Shown here piece after piece: positions 11,189-22,687 of a DNA stretch of 64,000 bases. The notes beneath the pieces were generated by a model. It had not been told where the DNA came from. It did not search any database and worked only from the letters and a program-made list of their open reading frames with translations. Numbering within the stretch: position 1 is the stretch's first letter; the number at the start of each line of letters is the position of its first letter. This DNA is from Chamaecyparis obtusa (taxonomy: Eukaryota > Streptophyta > Pinopsida > Cupressales > Cupressaceae), in assembly GCA_027943335.1 (NCBI GenBank), contig BSBK01004079.1, forward strand, positions 1-64,000, in the 5' to 3' direction. The position numbers and the translations under genes are program-made.

Positions 11189-12409
11189 ATTTCTTTACTT
11201 TAATTAATTAAATGCAACAACTAATGATCAAATTAAAATTTAATTAAATTCAAGCAATTTAGTTAATTAAACTAAACCTCCAGAGCAACTAAGATTATAA
11301 TGAGCATCAAAATCTTTTGAAAGTCTCCCTTGACCTTCACATTGGGTTTTAAGATGACTCGAAAAAAATTCCTATAACAAACAAAAAGATTCCTCAATAA
11401 TAAGTCCTCACCTTTCATGCAAAAACCCTCTCCACATACAAGAAGTACTCACCTCAGTAGGAATAGCAGAGGAAGAAACCACTATAAAGAAGAGCAACAT
11501 GATATCCAACCCCACATCCAAGTAGGAAAGGAAAAGAAAATCTCACATAAAGTAACTTTAAATCTCTCCAACAATGAAAATATCCACCTCCATAGGTGAT
11601 GCCACCACTTAATAAAACCCACAAAAGAGGAAGAAGGGAGAAGAATGAGCCAAACCCAATCCTTAGCCACAAGAAGATTCCCCACCTCAATAGGGGAAGA
11701 ATCTACCTCCACAAAAACCATATTGTAATTGACCATGGTAAGAGCTACTCAAGAAAACTTAAGAAAAGAGAAAAATAGAAAATACTAGGCTCCAAAAAGG
11801 GCGTCAAAGATCTCCAAGAAAATACCCAAACCACAATCAAACAAAATTAGATGAATAACCACCATGAATGACTTCCAAAAACCTTTAATAAAAAAAGGGT
11901 AGACCACAACCCTCTAACCACACCAAAACAATACTGCAAAGATGTGACTTCACAATAATAGAAGTATCTCAAGAAAGAAACCATAAGGACACAAAGCCCC
12001 ATAAACCTCCAACCAAGCTCAACAAAACTAATGCTACCCAAAACATAGATAACCATCACACTCCTAATAGGGTAAAAACACAAAGAGATATGGGCATGAA
12101 AGAAAAGAGTGGGGAAAAATCCTTCTCTTTAGCCTCAAAAAAAATGAGAAAGGAAAAAAATAATGCTAACCCTTATAAAACCATAAAACCCAAGATTACT
12201 AAAACCAAAAGCATGAAAAACACACAACATATCAAATAAAAGGGTGTCAACAATCCACAAATGAAGGCACAATAGGGTAGAAGTAGCTTACGTAAAAATG
12301 TAAGGGTCCAAAACCCTCACAAGAACCAACTCCATCAATCACCACAAAAACCTTGGGCAAACTAGGATGTCCACCAACAAAACCATATAAGGCACTGTGA
12401 TGTCGCCGA
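11189..12409. other. non-coding part of duplicated unit 1
   Basis: Matched at 50106-51313 and partly at 61540-62095. Short ORFs appear on both strands at the same places in all three copies, for example 11454-11736 minus. The two strands are equally open and no family motif is visible, so I treat them as by-products of shared low-complexity sequence. The site near 11738 (GGTAAGAGCTACTCAAG) is an unoccupied counterpart of the insertion site at 62091. Confidence 0.5.
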
Positions 12410-12700
12410 TATAATTAAATAATTTAATATTAATTGTGTGTATGACCCCAAATTTAATAATAATATCTTTCCAGACCCTTTTATTTTATTAGGTAGTTTA
12501 ATGTTTTGTTGTATCAACCAATTTGTAACCCTTTGGGAAGTTTCCCAAAACTCATTTATAAGGCTGACTTTGGCATAGTTGTACGCATGGTGAATTAGAT
12601 GTTTTATTTGTATTGGAAAATTTCAGTTGGAGTTTCATATTGTTGCAGTTCTGGAGGTGCAAGATCCTCCCTATTATATAATCATAGTATCAATGGTTAG
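12410..12700 (+). mobile_element. possible LTR relic, copy 1
   Basis: A stretch starting TGATGTCGCC and containing CATTTATAAGG runs to a decayed TAGTATCAATGG, which resembles a mutated methionine-tRNA primer site (TGGTATCA...). The homologous copy at 51317-51590 has TAGTATCAGTGG. Neither has a partner LTR or coding region. The assignment rests on layout only. Confidence 0.3.
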
Positions 12701-12944
12701 TAGCCACTCCAGTCTATTGTTGGAGATATCATTTCTGATATTTCACTATGTACCACATTTTCAGATTGTCAAATTGATGTAACCAAATATAATTAAATAA
12801 AATTACTCTAGTGGAAATGACTCAAATTAATTCATGTGTAATTCATTGCTCCACATAATATTATTGGCTATACTATTTTGTGTTACTACTCCGACGAAGA
12901 TCAAATTGCCACATTGTGAAGTCTGTCACATCCAAACATGTCGC

Positions 12945-13250
12945 AAGGTGCCAAGTGCAAACTGCCAACTACCAACTAACAACCACCAACCACCAACTGC
13001 TAACTGCAACCTACCAAGTGCCAACTACTAAGTGCCAATTACTAACTACCGACTGCCAATTACCAAGTTCCAACTACCAATTTCCTATTCCCAAGTGCCA
13101 ATTGCCAAGTGTCAACTGCCAAGTTCTGGGTGCCAAGTGCCAACTACCAACTGCCAAGCACCAACTACCAATTTCCAAGTGCCAAGTGCCAAGCGCCAAG
13201 TGCCAAGTGCCAAGTGCCAACTACCAACTACCAACTACCAAATGCCAAGT
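12945..13250. repeat. heptamer minisatellite (CCAACTR/CCAAGTR)n, copy 1
   Basis: About 40 imperfect tandem copies of a 7-bp word, CCAACTA/CCAACTG/CCAAGTG. A 7-bp period gives a 21-bp coding period, which explains the long open frames through it. The homologous array is at 51830-52130. Confidence 0.9.
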
Positions 13251-13739
13251 GTGTGTGAGTCATACATGTGGAGTAGAGTTGCAAGTAGAAGCTAACAATG
13301 CAGTGGTAGTTTTGTACAGGTGGGGCTAATGTACTAGACATGTGGCATTGTGCGGTAGAAGTATTGTGGGGTGAAGGTAACGTATAGTGGAAGTTGTACT
13401 TGTGAATTGCCAAATCTAAAATAGAACATCATAGGTAGGAAAACTAAAAGAATGCCACAAAGGATAGAGAAAACATATTCAATAATGACCCCAAATCAAA
13501 GACAAATCACACAACCACTACCATGCCAAGAGACTCAGGTTTGGATTAGCAACACAATCAATTGTTGAAAGGGTGGATGTCAATTCCACCATAGCTTCCA
13601 AAGGAAACACCTTATGCACCTTAGAAACCCCAATATCACACTACCTCTCCCTCCGCAAAGAGGAAAGTAGATCATTGAAAAGAGAAACCCAACAAAAACA
13701 TCCCAAACCACCACCATCGTTGTCTAATTTTAATTTTAG
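13251..13739. other. spacer between the heptamer array and peptide locus A
   Basis: Conserved in the right-hand duplicate at 52131-52620. It has short ORFs such as 13573-13776 without recognisable motifs. Confidence 0.45.
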
Positions 13740-14336
13740 TTGTTCATACGATATTTTTTATATATATATTATCTAGATTCTACCTTCCTCTTGACCAATT
13801 GTAAATTTGGCCACTCAAAAAATCTTTGTTAAATATGTGATAGATTCAAATTAAGTGATAAGAACAAACTGATAAAAGTAGACTCGTGAGAAATTATTCC
13901 TAATCTACCTCTCAACTTTAGAATTATTATCTCAAATTCTTTCTTGTTATTTACTATTTTAGCAACAAAAAAGAAAATTGATAAATAGAATCATTCTATA
14001 ATCTATACAATAAATTTCACTAATCAACATATAAATTTTTTTATAAAAATATATATCTATATATAGAGCCTTGTAACCTATATATTCGTCATCAATCATC
14101 AACTGTACGTAAATGATACTAATAAGGCTAAAATGTAACAATGAATGATACCCAGAATCTTCTCAACATAATCGATATATAAAAGTAGATAAACAACTGT
14201 GGCTTGTAAGCTACCATGATACCAAGCCCCTAGACGTGGGAAAATGTTCCTACTAATTTTCTCACTGGCGGATGACTCGTATTCTCTCAACAAGAAATCC
14301 TACGTTGAAGGAGGACGTTCACTGCGTTTTTAACAG
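13740..14336 (+). promoter_or_regulatory. upstream block of peptide locus A
   Basis: This block is shared by loci A, B, C and D. It contains ATATATAAAAGTAG (near 14175), CTAGACGTGGG (near 14231; the ACGTGG core is G-box/ABRE-like), GGATGACTCG (near 14270) and GGAGGACGTTCACTGCG. Compared with locus B, about 310 bp between TCTTCATG and GCTACGCG are missing, including the TATA box and signal-peptide codons. The element names come from known plant motif consensus; activity is not shown. Confidence 0.5.
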
Positions 14337-14375
14337 GTGGAAGATGGAGAGCTTAGCCTCAGTCCCACTCTCTTC

Positions 14376-14660
14376 ATGGAGAGCTTAGCTACGCGGGGCA
14401 TGCAGGCCCAGCCAAGTGAAGAAGGGGGGCGTGTGTTAAGAAGTTGTAGAGACTGCAGAAGGTATAATCCAGATCCCCGCTGCTGCAGGCCACCCAGAGC
14501 TACAGCATCTCCAGTGAAAGCATCGGTGGAGCATGTTACTACAGAAGGTGAGCATGTTACTACAGAAGGTGTGCATGGTACGTTTAAGAGTTGCAGTCAC
14601 TGCAAAAGGTATAATCCAGATCCCCGCTGCAGAGGGTGCCAGATAACTACCACAACGTAA
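14376..14660 (+). pseudogene. Cys-rich two-module peptide, copy A, lacking its signal peptide
   Basis: The frame is open for 94 codons from the ATG at 14376 (MESLATRGMQAQ...) and carries both modules, SCRDCRRYNPDPRCC and SCSHCKRYNPDPRCRGC. The secretion signal seen in locus B is absent. In its place is a 14-bp direct repeat (ATGGAGAGCTTAGC at 14344 and 14376) marking a deletion junction that removed the promoter and the first about 25 codons. Module 2 has changed from CRDC to CSHC. The mature region is intact, so this is a recently disabled copy or one expressed from a different start. I call it a pseudogene because an exported peptide cannot be made without the signal. Confidence 0.6.
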
Positions 14661-15234
14661 CCAGTCTAATCATCTCTGGGGGAGCATGTTACAGCAGGGT
14701 CAGAAGGATTGGCAATATTCTACATGCTGTTTTTCATATCTAGTTAACCTAGTATAGTAGTAATATTTAAATAAGTATGAATAAATAAAGAAATCCTGCA
14801 ATTACTTATGTTGTTGGACGAAGATGAGTTGATATTGTTTCATAGAATACATATTCGCTGTCACTCCTTTTTTATCTCTGTTCTTGTAATTGCATTTTAA
14901 TATAAATGGCTATTTTTATTTTTATTTTTATTTCTACAGTTAATATTTCATTAGAGAGTTTAAGGAATGAAGTTCAATGAAATTATGCATAATTAAATTT
15001 TATAAATTATTATTTAATTATTGTTCTTGAATAACAAATATACAAATGTTTAGTTTGGATGTCAAATCTAAATAAAATATTGATCATAAAGTTTTTAATG
15101 TTACAAATTTATAGTGTTAGTTGTCTTTTAAAATATAATATTATGAATTTTATTTCATAATATTTGTTGATATATAATTTTCAAATGTAAAATCAATTGT
15201 AATTTATGTTAGAAAATGAGTGCAAACTATAACC
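14661..15234 (+). other. 3' flank of locus A with polyadenylation signals
   Basis: This is nearly identical in order to the flank of locus B. GAATAAATAAAGAAATCCTG near 14778 contains AATAAA signals and is conserved at about 41058. The remainder is AT-rich and non-coding. Confidence 0.6.
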
Positions 15235-15775
15235 GTAAGTAATGTATTATCGACTATAAAATTGTTCTACATATGTAATAGTTAAAGTTTTATGCTTTCT
15301 TACCAATTGAAATCGTTACATTTTTAAGTAAAAGTTTTGGATCTTCAATAATAAATGAAAGAAAAAATATTTTTTCTTAAATCATGTAACATAAAAATAT
15401 TTTCTCTTCTATAATAAATGAAATAAAAAATATTTTTTCTTAAATCATGTAACATAAAAATATTTTCTCTTCTCATGTTTGAACTTATAGTTATGTGACC
15501 CATGAGATAGTCATAGCATTGTTCAAAACCCAAAATATCTAGTAATGTATTATCGACTATAAAAATGTTCTACATATGAAATAGTTAAATTTTTATGCTT
15601 TCTTACCAATTGAAATCGTTACATTTTTAAGTAAAAGTTTTGGATCCTCTATAATAAATGAAATAAAATATATTTTTTCTTAAATCATGTAACATAAAAA
15701 TATTTTCTCTTCTCATGTTTGATCTTATAGTTATGTGACCCATGAGATAGTCATACCATTGTTCAAAATCTAGTA
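15235..15775. repeat. tandem duplication of a roughly 300-bp AT-rich segment
   Basis: Positions about 15239-15538 and 15541-15775 are near-identical: both begin AATGTATTATCGACTATAAAA and include CTTACCAATTGAAATCGTTAC and ACCCATGAGATAGTCATA. Inside the first unit a 67-bp segment is itself doubled (about 15347-15413 and 15414-15476). Locus B has a single diverged copy at about 41525-41715, so the duplication arose in A. Confidence 0.85.
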
Positions 15776-17640
15776 AAATATTCATTTTTATAATTTGACA
15801 ACTAAATTCTATACAACCTGAAAATTAAAAATAACAATAACTTTAATTATCAAATGTACCACATAAATACATTAAACTAATTGTGTGTTTGTTTAAAAAC
15901 TTAAATAAAAGTAGCCAAAACAGCTAAAATTCCCACACCCTTCCCTATAAAGAAACAACACAAGTAAGTAATAGTAATGTTCCTTCACTATTACTACCTT
16001 GAAATTTATATTATTTATACATGTACCAAAAACCCTTGCTACTTTATCATTCTGGTTATTTGACCATATAAGAGAAAAATCAATTTATCTTAGCTCTCTC
16101 TTTCAAATTCATATAATGTTGTATGCCTAAACTAGGAAGGGGTTGAATCGCATAGGTTCTTGTCATATCTAAGGCTATTGCCATAGTTTTTACATACAAT
16201 ATAATTAAAAATTGGATAAATTTCTACAATCTACAATACCACCTTCTAAAAGTTCACAACAAGAATATTGAAAGTGTCACCATTGAATTTACTTTTAGTT
16301 TGTCAAAATGTTTTTCCATCGTGTAATGTAGTTGAGATATCTTATTATTTCAGTCAGGAAAATGGTGCAAATGATAATTGTAATACTCTATTTTCTACTT
16401 CATTCCTACAATATCACCATGCAACATATATATTTGCTTGTGATTATTGATAGATTGCTCAACTAATTTAATCGAGCAACATCAAATACATTATGCTTTC
16501 CTATTAGTTGATGTGGGTCAAAAAAAAGTCATGCAAGGGCTTCTCTTTGTGAAACTCAATAGCAAATGTGTTCATGGAGTACTAAAGAATCCTCCCATTT
16601 TAAAAAAATATTTCTCTAAACTCCATTCTTGTCACCCCTTCCCAATACACTTCCAAAAATTAAAACCCCATATTTTCATGAGATATTTTATTTATCCTTT
16701 CTTTCTTTAACATTTTCAATACCCTTTTATATTTCTATGATATGTTATGATAAATATTTTTCTATGTTTTAAGAAAAACTCTAAACTTGGTGAAATATGG
16801 TGATATTAATTTATGGGTTCTAAATTAACTAGAGATGTTATTGAACTTGGGTTCGTTTAAAGTTGGATTTGTAGACTAAAAAAATAATTGAGTTGGTACC
16901 AGCACTTGCTTTTCATCGATGGGGACTTGATCATAAATGTGTTTTAGGACTACAAATATACATTTTTTTTATAATTTCTCATCCTTTGTATTTATGTCTC
17001 TTGCGAGCATCAAAACTTTCAAAGTGTTATATTTAGTGGCCTTGTGATAAAGTTGTATTCAAGAAAATAAAAAGAGCTAAGAACTAGGATTAGGTCCTCA
17101 CACACAACAATTAAATAACAAAACAATATTGAGAATTAAAGTCAAGAGGAAGAGATCTTATGAAAATAAAAATAAGAAAATCCATTACAAATGAAAAAAA
17201 CACTAAGAAAAAAATCAACAACACAATAATTAAACCAAGTAAGGGAAGTTATAAAACTATAAGAAAAGGTCTAGTCTAAAAAAAACAAGGATGTAAATCT
17301 ATAAAATAGGAGAATTTTGAAAAAATAAACTAAAAAAAAACAAGACAAAAAAGGAGGGTCGAAAATATGAACCAAAAAAATATCGATAATAAAAATTCCA
17401 AGAAAGTGAGAAGAAGCAAACTTTTTGTAATCATGACTCTTCATGCCCTCATGTTAAAAACATTGTTAAGGTACATGCAAATTAGAAATTCTTAAGTGAT
17501 TTATTTATTTTTTTCCTTATATAACTTGGATGTAGCAAGATTTAGCATTACATTAAAATCAAAATTAAACGAGCATGTTCAAAACATTAATATCTAGATC
17601 ATTCTACAAGGACACTTTCAACTTGAGATGAAAAGAAACT
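15776..17640. other. AT-rich segment, nothing firmly recognised
   Basis: No convincing gene. Near 16117 the words TGTTGTATGCC and ACTAGGAAGGGGTTGAATC resemble the end of a minus-strand copia LTR, but no partner or primer site was found. Positions about 17347-17640 match 47945-48190 downstream of locus C. Confidence 0.4.
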
Positions 17641-17690
17641 ACCTCCTCCTCCTCCTCCTCCTCCTCCTCCTCCTCCTTCTTCTTCTTCTA
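17641..17690. repeat. (CCT)n/(CTT)n tract, junction with the chromovirus
   Basis: About 50 bp of CCT then CTT repeats. The equivalent place in the copy C segment (about 48205-48330) has a longer CCT/CTT-rich tract encoding Glu/Asp on the minus strand. The retrotransposon similarity begins immediately after this tract. Confidence 0.85.
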
Positions 17691-18108
17691 TTGGGTCATG
17701 AATTTAATGTTGGAATCCATCATTTGAAAGCGAGTGGTCCCAAATCTGATTGTTCCTTCCTTTGATTGTGGATCTAAAGGCCGACTCAGTTCAATAAACT
17801 CTTACATAAATGTAGTTGTTTGGTTGTAGTTTAGGAGACGGTTTTTGGATAGAAGATAGAAGAGAGTAAGAATAGATATTTTGATAGATCCTTGCATGTT
17901 TGAAGACTTTTGTATTTCATTGTAATATCTAGCCCTAATCAGGAAGGCCTTACATCCCAACATGTATAATTCTATTTTATGAAAACATATGAAAGCTTTT
18001 GCATTCTCTCTCCCATTGTTGTATTTGTTTGCTTCCGCATGTGTTGAGCAGGCTTGGACCATTAGGGTGTTCCACTGTTTGGCCCCTCTTGGCTGTTGCC
18101 TTGCATTA
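17691..18108 (+). repeat. chromovirus 5' LTR, left-truncated
   Basis: Aligns to 22964-23384. Shared landmarks are TGTTGGAATCCAT, TGGTCCCAAATCTGA, GGAAGGCCTTACA and TTGGACCATTAGGGTGT. It ends TTGCATTA, a mutated CA terminus compared with TTGCATCA in the 3' LTR. Confidence 0.85.
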
Positions 18109-18110
18109 GG

Positions 18111-18122
18111 TGGTATCAAAGC
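18111..18122 (+). other. chromovirus primer-binding site
   Basis: TGGTATCAAAGC, two bases after the LTR end, differs by one base from the common plant initiator-methionine tRNA primer site TGGTATCAGAGC, which is intact at 62421. Confidence 0.85.
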
Positions 18123-18241
18123 GAGGTGAGATCTTGATCCAAGTCTACAAATCTAGGTTTGTAGGTTCCTCTTGAAGCCCTAGTTGATTGTTGTGGGGTA
18201 GCAGATTGCAATTTAACCTGCAATTGCAGAGGGTTGTCAAG

Positions 18242-21200
18242 ATGGTTCATGGGAGGTGAGATGCAGATCCAAGATTGGTAGATATGATAAGGTGGATTGC
18301 TACTAGGTTAGAAGCTATTGAAACATCCCAGAGAAGAGGCAGACATCTTGAAGATGTTAGTGATGATGAATTTGAGGAAGAATAGGTGAATGTAGAACCT
18401 GCACCTGTTATGGATCAAGGTGAAGAAATATTTTTGAAGGCCTTGACAAGTCTGAAGTCTACACCACATTTTAATCCTCCTGAGTATGGTGGAAAGCTAG
18501 ATTCTGATGAATTGGTGGAAAAGATCAACGAGATGGAAAAATATTTTTAGTATGAAAACATTCGTGAAGACAAGAAGGTGAAGATTGCAAGCACAAAGTT
18601 GAAAAGTCATGCATCCTTATGGTGGGAACATCTATAGCTGGATAGGAAGAGGAAAGGAAAAGAAAAAATCAAGGTATGGAATAAAATGGTGAACAAATTG
18701 AAAGGAAAGTTCTTACCTTGTGATTATCAGATTAACCTAGTTCAGTGAATGCAAAGTTTGAGGCAAAAAGATAGCTTGGTAAAAGAGTATACTAAGGAAT
18801 TCTATAGATTAGATATCAGATTTGGACATGATGAAGATGGTGTGGAAAGAATTGGTAGATACTTGAATGATTTGAGATTTTCCATCCTAGAGGAAATTAG
18901 TATGGTCAAGTTGGAGAATGTGGAAGAGGCTTATCAATTTGCATTGAAGGCCGAGGAGAAATTGAACAAAAGACATGAACAAACATAGAGAGGTCGAGGT
19001 GGTAGATTCCCTAGAAGAAGAGGTAGATCTAATGGTGAAAATGGTAGATCTGAACTAGAAAAGATAAATCTAGACAAAGGCAAGACTGAGTGGAAAGGTA
19101 AAAGTTCATCTAGAGGTAGAGGCAATAACTACTAAGGTGGTTATGGTAGAGGAAGTTTCTGAGGAACTTGTTACAATTGTGGAGAAGAAGGACATAGATC
19201 TTTCAAATGTACACATGCTATTAAGAAGGCTGGTAGTAGTAGAAATGCTTTGGTGCAAGAAGAGTCACTGAATGAACCTAAGAAAAAAAATAACTTGATG
19301 GTAAGGAGAGCACTGTGGAATGAAAGTAAGAAGGAAGATCCGGTAAGGAAAATTTTGTTCAAGAATAGATTTAGAGTTTATGATAAAGTTTGGAAGGTAA
19401 TCATTGACAGTGGTAGGTCAGAGAATCTAGCATCTGAGGAGATGGTTACAAAATTTTAGTTGGAAAGGTTGGTACATCTGAAGCCCTATCAGATTTCATG
19501 GATCAAAGATGAGCATACACTCCTGGTAAGTGAACAATGTTATGTGAATTTGAAGATTGGAAAGTACTATGATAAGGTGTTATGTGATATCATGCCTATG
19601 GATTATTATCATATTTTGTTGGGTAGACCTTAGCAATATGATAGACATGCAATATATGATGGGAGATTGCATAAGTATACTATTATGGTTGATGGAAAGA
19701 AATAAATCTTGTTACCATTGATGGAAGAACCTATTAGAAATGTTTGCACATCTGTGAAAGTTTTTTTGATGGAGAGAAGAAAGTTTTTCAACTCTTTGAA
19801 GAAGAATGATGTATGTTTTTCTGTGATCCCTAACAAATTGAGTAGGAAAATAGAGGATAATGTCCCCGAGGAGATTGATAAGTTACTCACTGAGTATAGT
19901 GATATCATTTATGATAATTTACCTAATGGTTTTCCACCAAAAGAAGCATTGATTATTGTATGGATCTAATCCCTTGAGCTAGTTTACTGAATAAGGCACC
20001 TCATCAGTTGACACCTACTGAGAATCAGGAATTGAATTGACAGATTCAAGAGTTGCTGGAGAAAGGTTTGATCAGAGAAAGTTTGAGTCCTTGTGCAATA
20101 CCTGATGTATTGGAACCTAAGAAGAATGGAGAATGGAGAATGTGTACTGATTCTAGAGAAATCAATAAGATAACAGTGAAGTATAGGTTTCCTATACTGA
20201 GAATGGATGACATAATGGATAGTTTGACTGGAGCAAAGTATTTCACCAAAATTGATTTGAAAAGTGGGTATCATTAGATCAGAATTAGAGAAGGAGATGA
20301 ATGGAAGACTACTTTCAAGATAAAAGAAGGTTTGTATGAGTGGTTGGTTATGCCTTTTGGTTTAACTAATGTACCGAGTACTTTTATGAGGCTGATGAAT
20401 GAAGTTTTGAAGAAATTCTTGGGTAAGTTTGTGATTATATATCTTGATGACATTATGATATTCAGTAAGACCAGAGAAGAACATTTGTTGCATGTTAGAC
20501 AAGTTTTGTAGAGATTGAAAGAGGAAAAATTGTTGATAAATCTAAAAAAGTGTTCATTCATGAAAGAGGAGATTGTGTATTTGGGATTTGTTATTTCAAT
20601 TGATGGTTTGAAGATGGATCCTGAAAAGGTTGAAGCTATTTTAAATTGGCCTACACCTGTGAATACTAGTGAGGTAAGATCATTTCATGGTTTGGCAAGT
20701 TTTTACTGAAAGTTCATAAGGAATTTCAGTTTAATTTGTAATTCTATGACTGTAACTATGAGAGGAGACAAAAGCAAATTCAAGTGGACACATAGAGATG
20801 ATAAAAAATTTTAGACTCTGAAGCAGAAGGTTGCTGAATTAATTATTTTGGCATTACCTAATTTTAGTAAAGTATTTCAAGTGGAAGTGCAATTGGAGCT
20901 GTGTTGAGTGAAGAAGGTAAACCTATTGCTTTCTTTAGTGAAAAGTTTAATGATGCTAGAAGGAAATATTCTATGTATGATCAAGAAATCTATGCTATTG
21001 TTCAGACACTGAAGAAATGGAGACATTATTTGATACCGAGTGAATTTGTGTTGTATACTGATCATAAGGCTTTACAATATTTGGGTAGTTAGAATAAGTT
21101 GAACCAGAGACATATGAAATGGGTTGAGTATTTGTAGAGTTACACATTGATGATAAAGCATAAGAGTGGAGTCACTAACTGAGTTGCTGATGCATTGAGT

Positions 21201-22674
21201 AGAAGATCTTTGATGACTGAGATGAAAATTGAAGTTCTTGGTTTTGATGAGATGAGAGATTCTTATGAGTTTGACCCTAATTTTTCTAAGCCATGGAGAA
21301 AGTGTGGAGCACCTATTCAAGATCAACAAGATACTAAATGGGATGAATATTTTATTCAGGAAGGTATGTTGTTTAAAAGCATTCAGTTGTGTATATCGAG
21401 AGGAATAATGAGAACTAATCTGATAAAGGAAAAACATAGTAGTGGTTTGGCTAGACATTTTGGTATTGATAAAACATAGAATTTTCTTAAGGAGAAATAT
21501 TATTGCCCGCAGTTGTATAAAGTTGTTCAGAAATTTGTGAAAAGTTGTGGAGTTTGTCAAGTTGCAAAAGGGGTAAGTTAGAATACTAGATTGTATACAC
21601 CGATTGTTGTTCCTGAGAAACCTTGGATTGACATCAGTATGGACTTTGTTCTTGGCTTACCGAAGACAGTAAGAGGTAATGATTCTATATATGTTATTGT
21701 GGATATATTTTCAAAGGTGGCACATTTTATACCATGTAGAAAGACATCAGATGTAGTACATGTAGCAAATCTTTTCTTTAAGGAAATTTTCAGATTGCAT
21801 GGATTATCGAGGAGTATTATCTCTGACCGAGATAGTAAATTTGATGCTTACTTTTAGAAAACCCTTTGGAAGAAATTTGGCACTGAGTTGAAATATAGTT
21901 CTACATTTCTCCCACAAACTGATGGACAGACTGAAGTTGTGAATAGAATTTTGGGAGATCTTTTGAGGTGCTTAGTTGGAGACACACCGATTAATTGGGT
22001 TTCTATGTTGGCACAAGAAGAGTTTGCATACAATAATTCAATGAATAGGAGTACTGGAAAGTCACCATTTGAGATTGTGAATGGCACACAACCGAGAGGA
22101 ATATTTGATTTGAGAGACATTGCTGATGAGAATAAGAGAAGTGCTAAAGGAGTAAAGTTTTTTGAGTACATGAAGACACTGCATGAATATGTGAAGCTAA
22201 AGCTAGAAGATAGTAATCAGAAATACAAAGATAGAGCTGATAGATCAAGGAGACATAAAACTTTTGATGTTGGAGATGAAGTGATGGTTGATTTGATGAA
22301 AGGTCAATTTCCTATTGGAACATATGGGAACCTGAAGATGAAGAAGTTTGGACCTTGCAAGATCTTGATGAAATTTGATAGTAGAGATGCATATGAAATT
22401 GAGTTACTTGATGACATGGACATATCACCAATTTTCAATATTTCTAATTTGTATGAGTATCATGAACCTGATGAAGAAGTGACAGTATTGATAGAATATC
22501 CTATGAAGTAGAATGAAGAAATTGAACACATTTTGAAGGAAAGAGTTGGCAAGAGTACAAGAGGAAAATAGTATATGGAATATGTGGTAAAGTGGAAGAA
22601 TAGATCGATGGAAGAAAGTTCATGGATGTAGCTCAGACTAGACCTACCGAATGATTTGGAAATCATTTCAGAAT
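18242..22674 (+). pseudogene. chromovirus gag-pol polyprotein, degenerate
   Basis: One frame runs from ATG 18242 through gag to the zinc knuckle CYNCGEEGHRSFKC (near 19170) and protease VIIDSGRSENLAS. After an indel near 19940, RT follows ([11 protein letters not shown] near 20250, YLDDIMIFS near 20440), then RNase H (FSEKF, YTDHKALQYL) with a small deletion near 20885 that removes the first catalytic Asp region. Integrase has the H-H-C-C finger (HFGIDKT...CGVCQ), D in [14 protein letters not shown] in SDRDSKF and E in TDGQTE. A C-terminal chromodomain (YVVKWKN...EESSW) lies at about 22520-22660. Most stops stand where relatives have Gln, Arg or Trp. Confidence 0.9.
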
Positions 22675-22687
22675 AACCCCAGGTGTC

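Larger units (their letters stand above)
7373..17690 (+). repeat. segmental duplication, unit 1
   Basis: Sequence from 7373 to about 11745 is repeated at 57739-62095 and about 63965-64000. Sequence from about 10540 to 13760 is repeated at 49440-52726. The peptide-gene segment 13740-14760 recurs at about 39600-41040, and partially at 44330-47940 and 52600-57740. Sequence from about 17347 to 17690 recurs near 47945-48200. The right end is cut by the chromovirus. The copies therefore form a head-to-tail family of a roughly 10 kb unit broken up by later insertions. Confidence 0.8.

Noticed and set aside
11454..11736. Hydrophobic, Trp-rich minus-strand ORFs preserved in three copies
   Set aside because: The copies are recent duplicates, so sharing is expected. 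The opposite strand is equally open and no motif or codon-level constraint is visible.
12945..13250. Interstitial telomere-like array
   Set aside because: The period is 7 like plant telomeres, but the word CCAACTR is not CCCTAAA and no transition between them is seen.
12880..13329. 149-codon ORF through the heptamer array as a Gln/Pro-rich protein
   Set aside because: The frame stays open because 7-bp words make a 21-bp coding period. Several frames are open at once and the duplicate array has different breaks.
17802..18119. 105-codon minus-strand ORF across the chromovirus 5' LTR
   Set aside because: Lies wholly within an LTR, antisense, and is not preserved in the 3' LTR.
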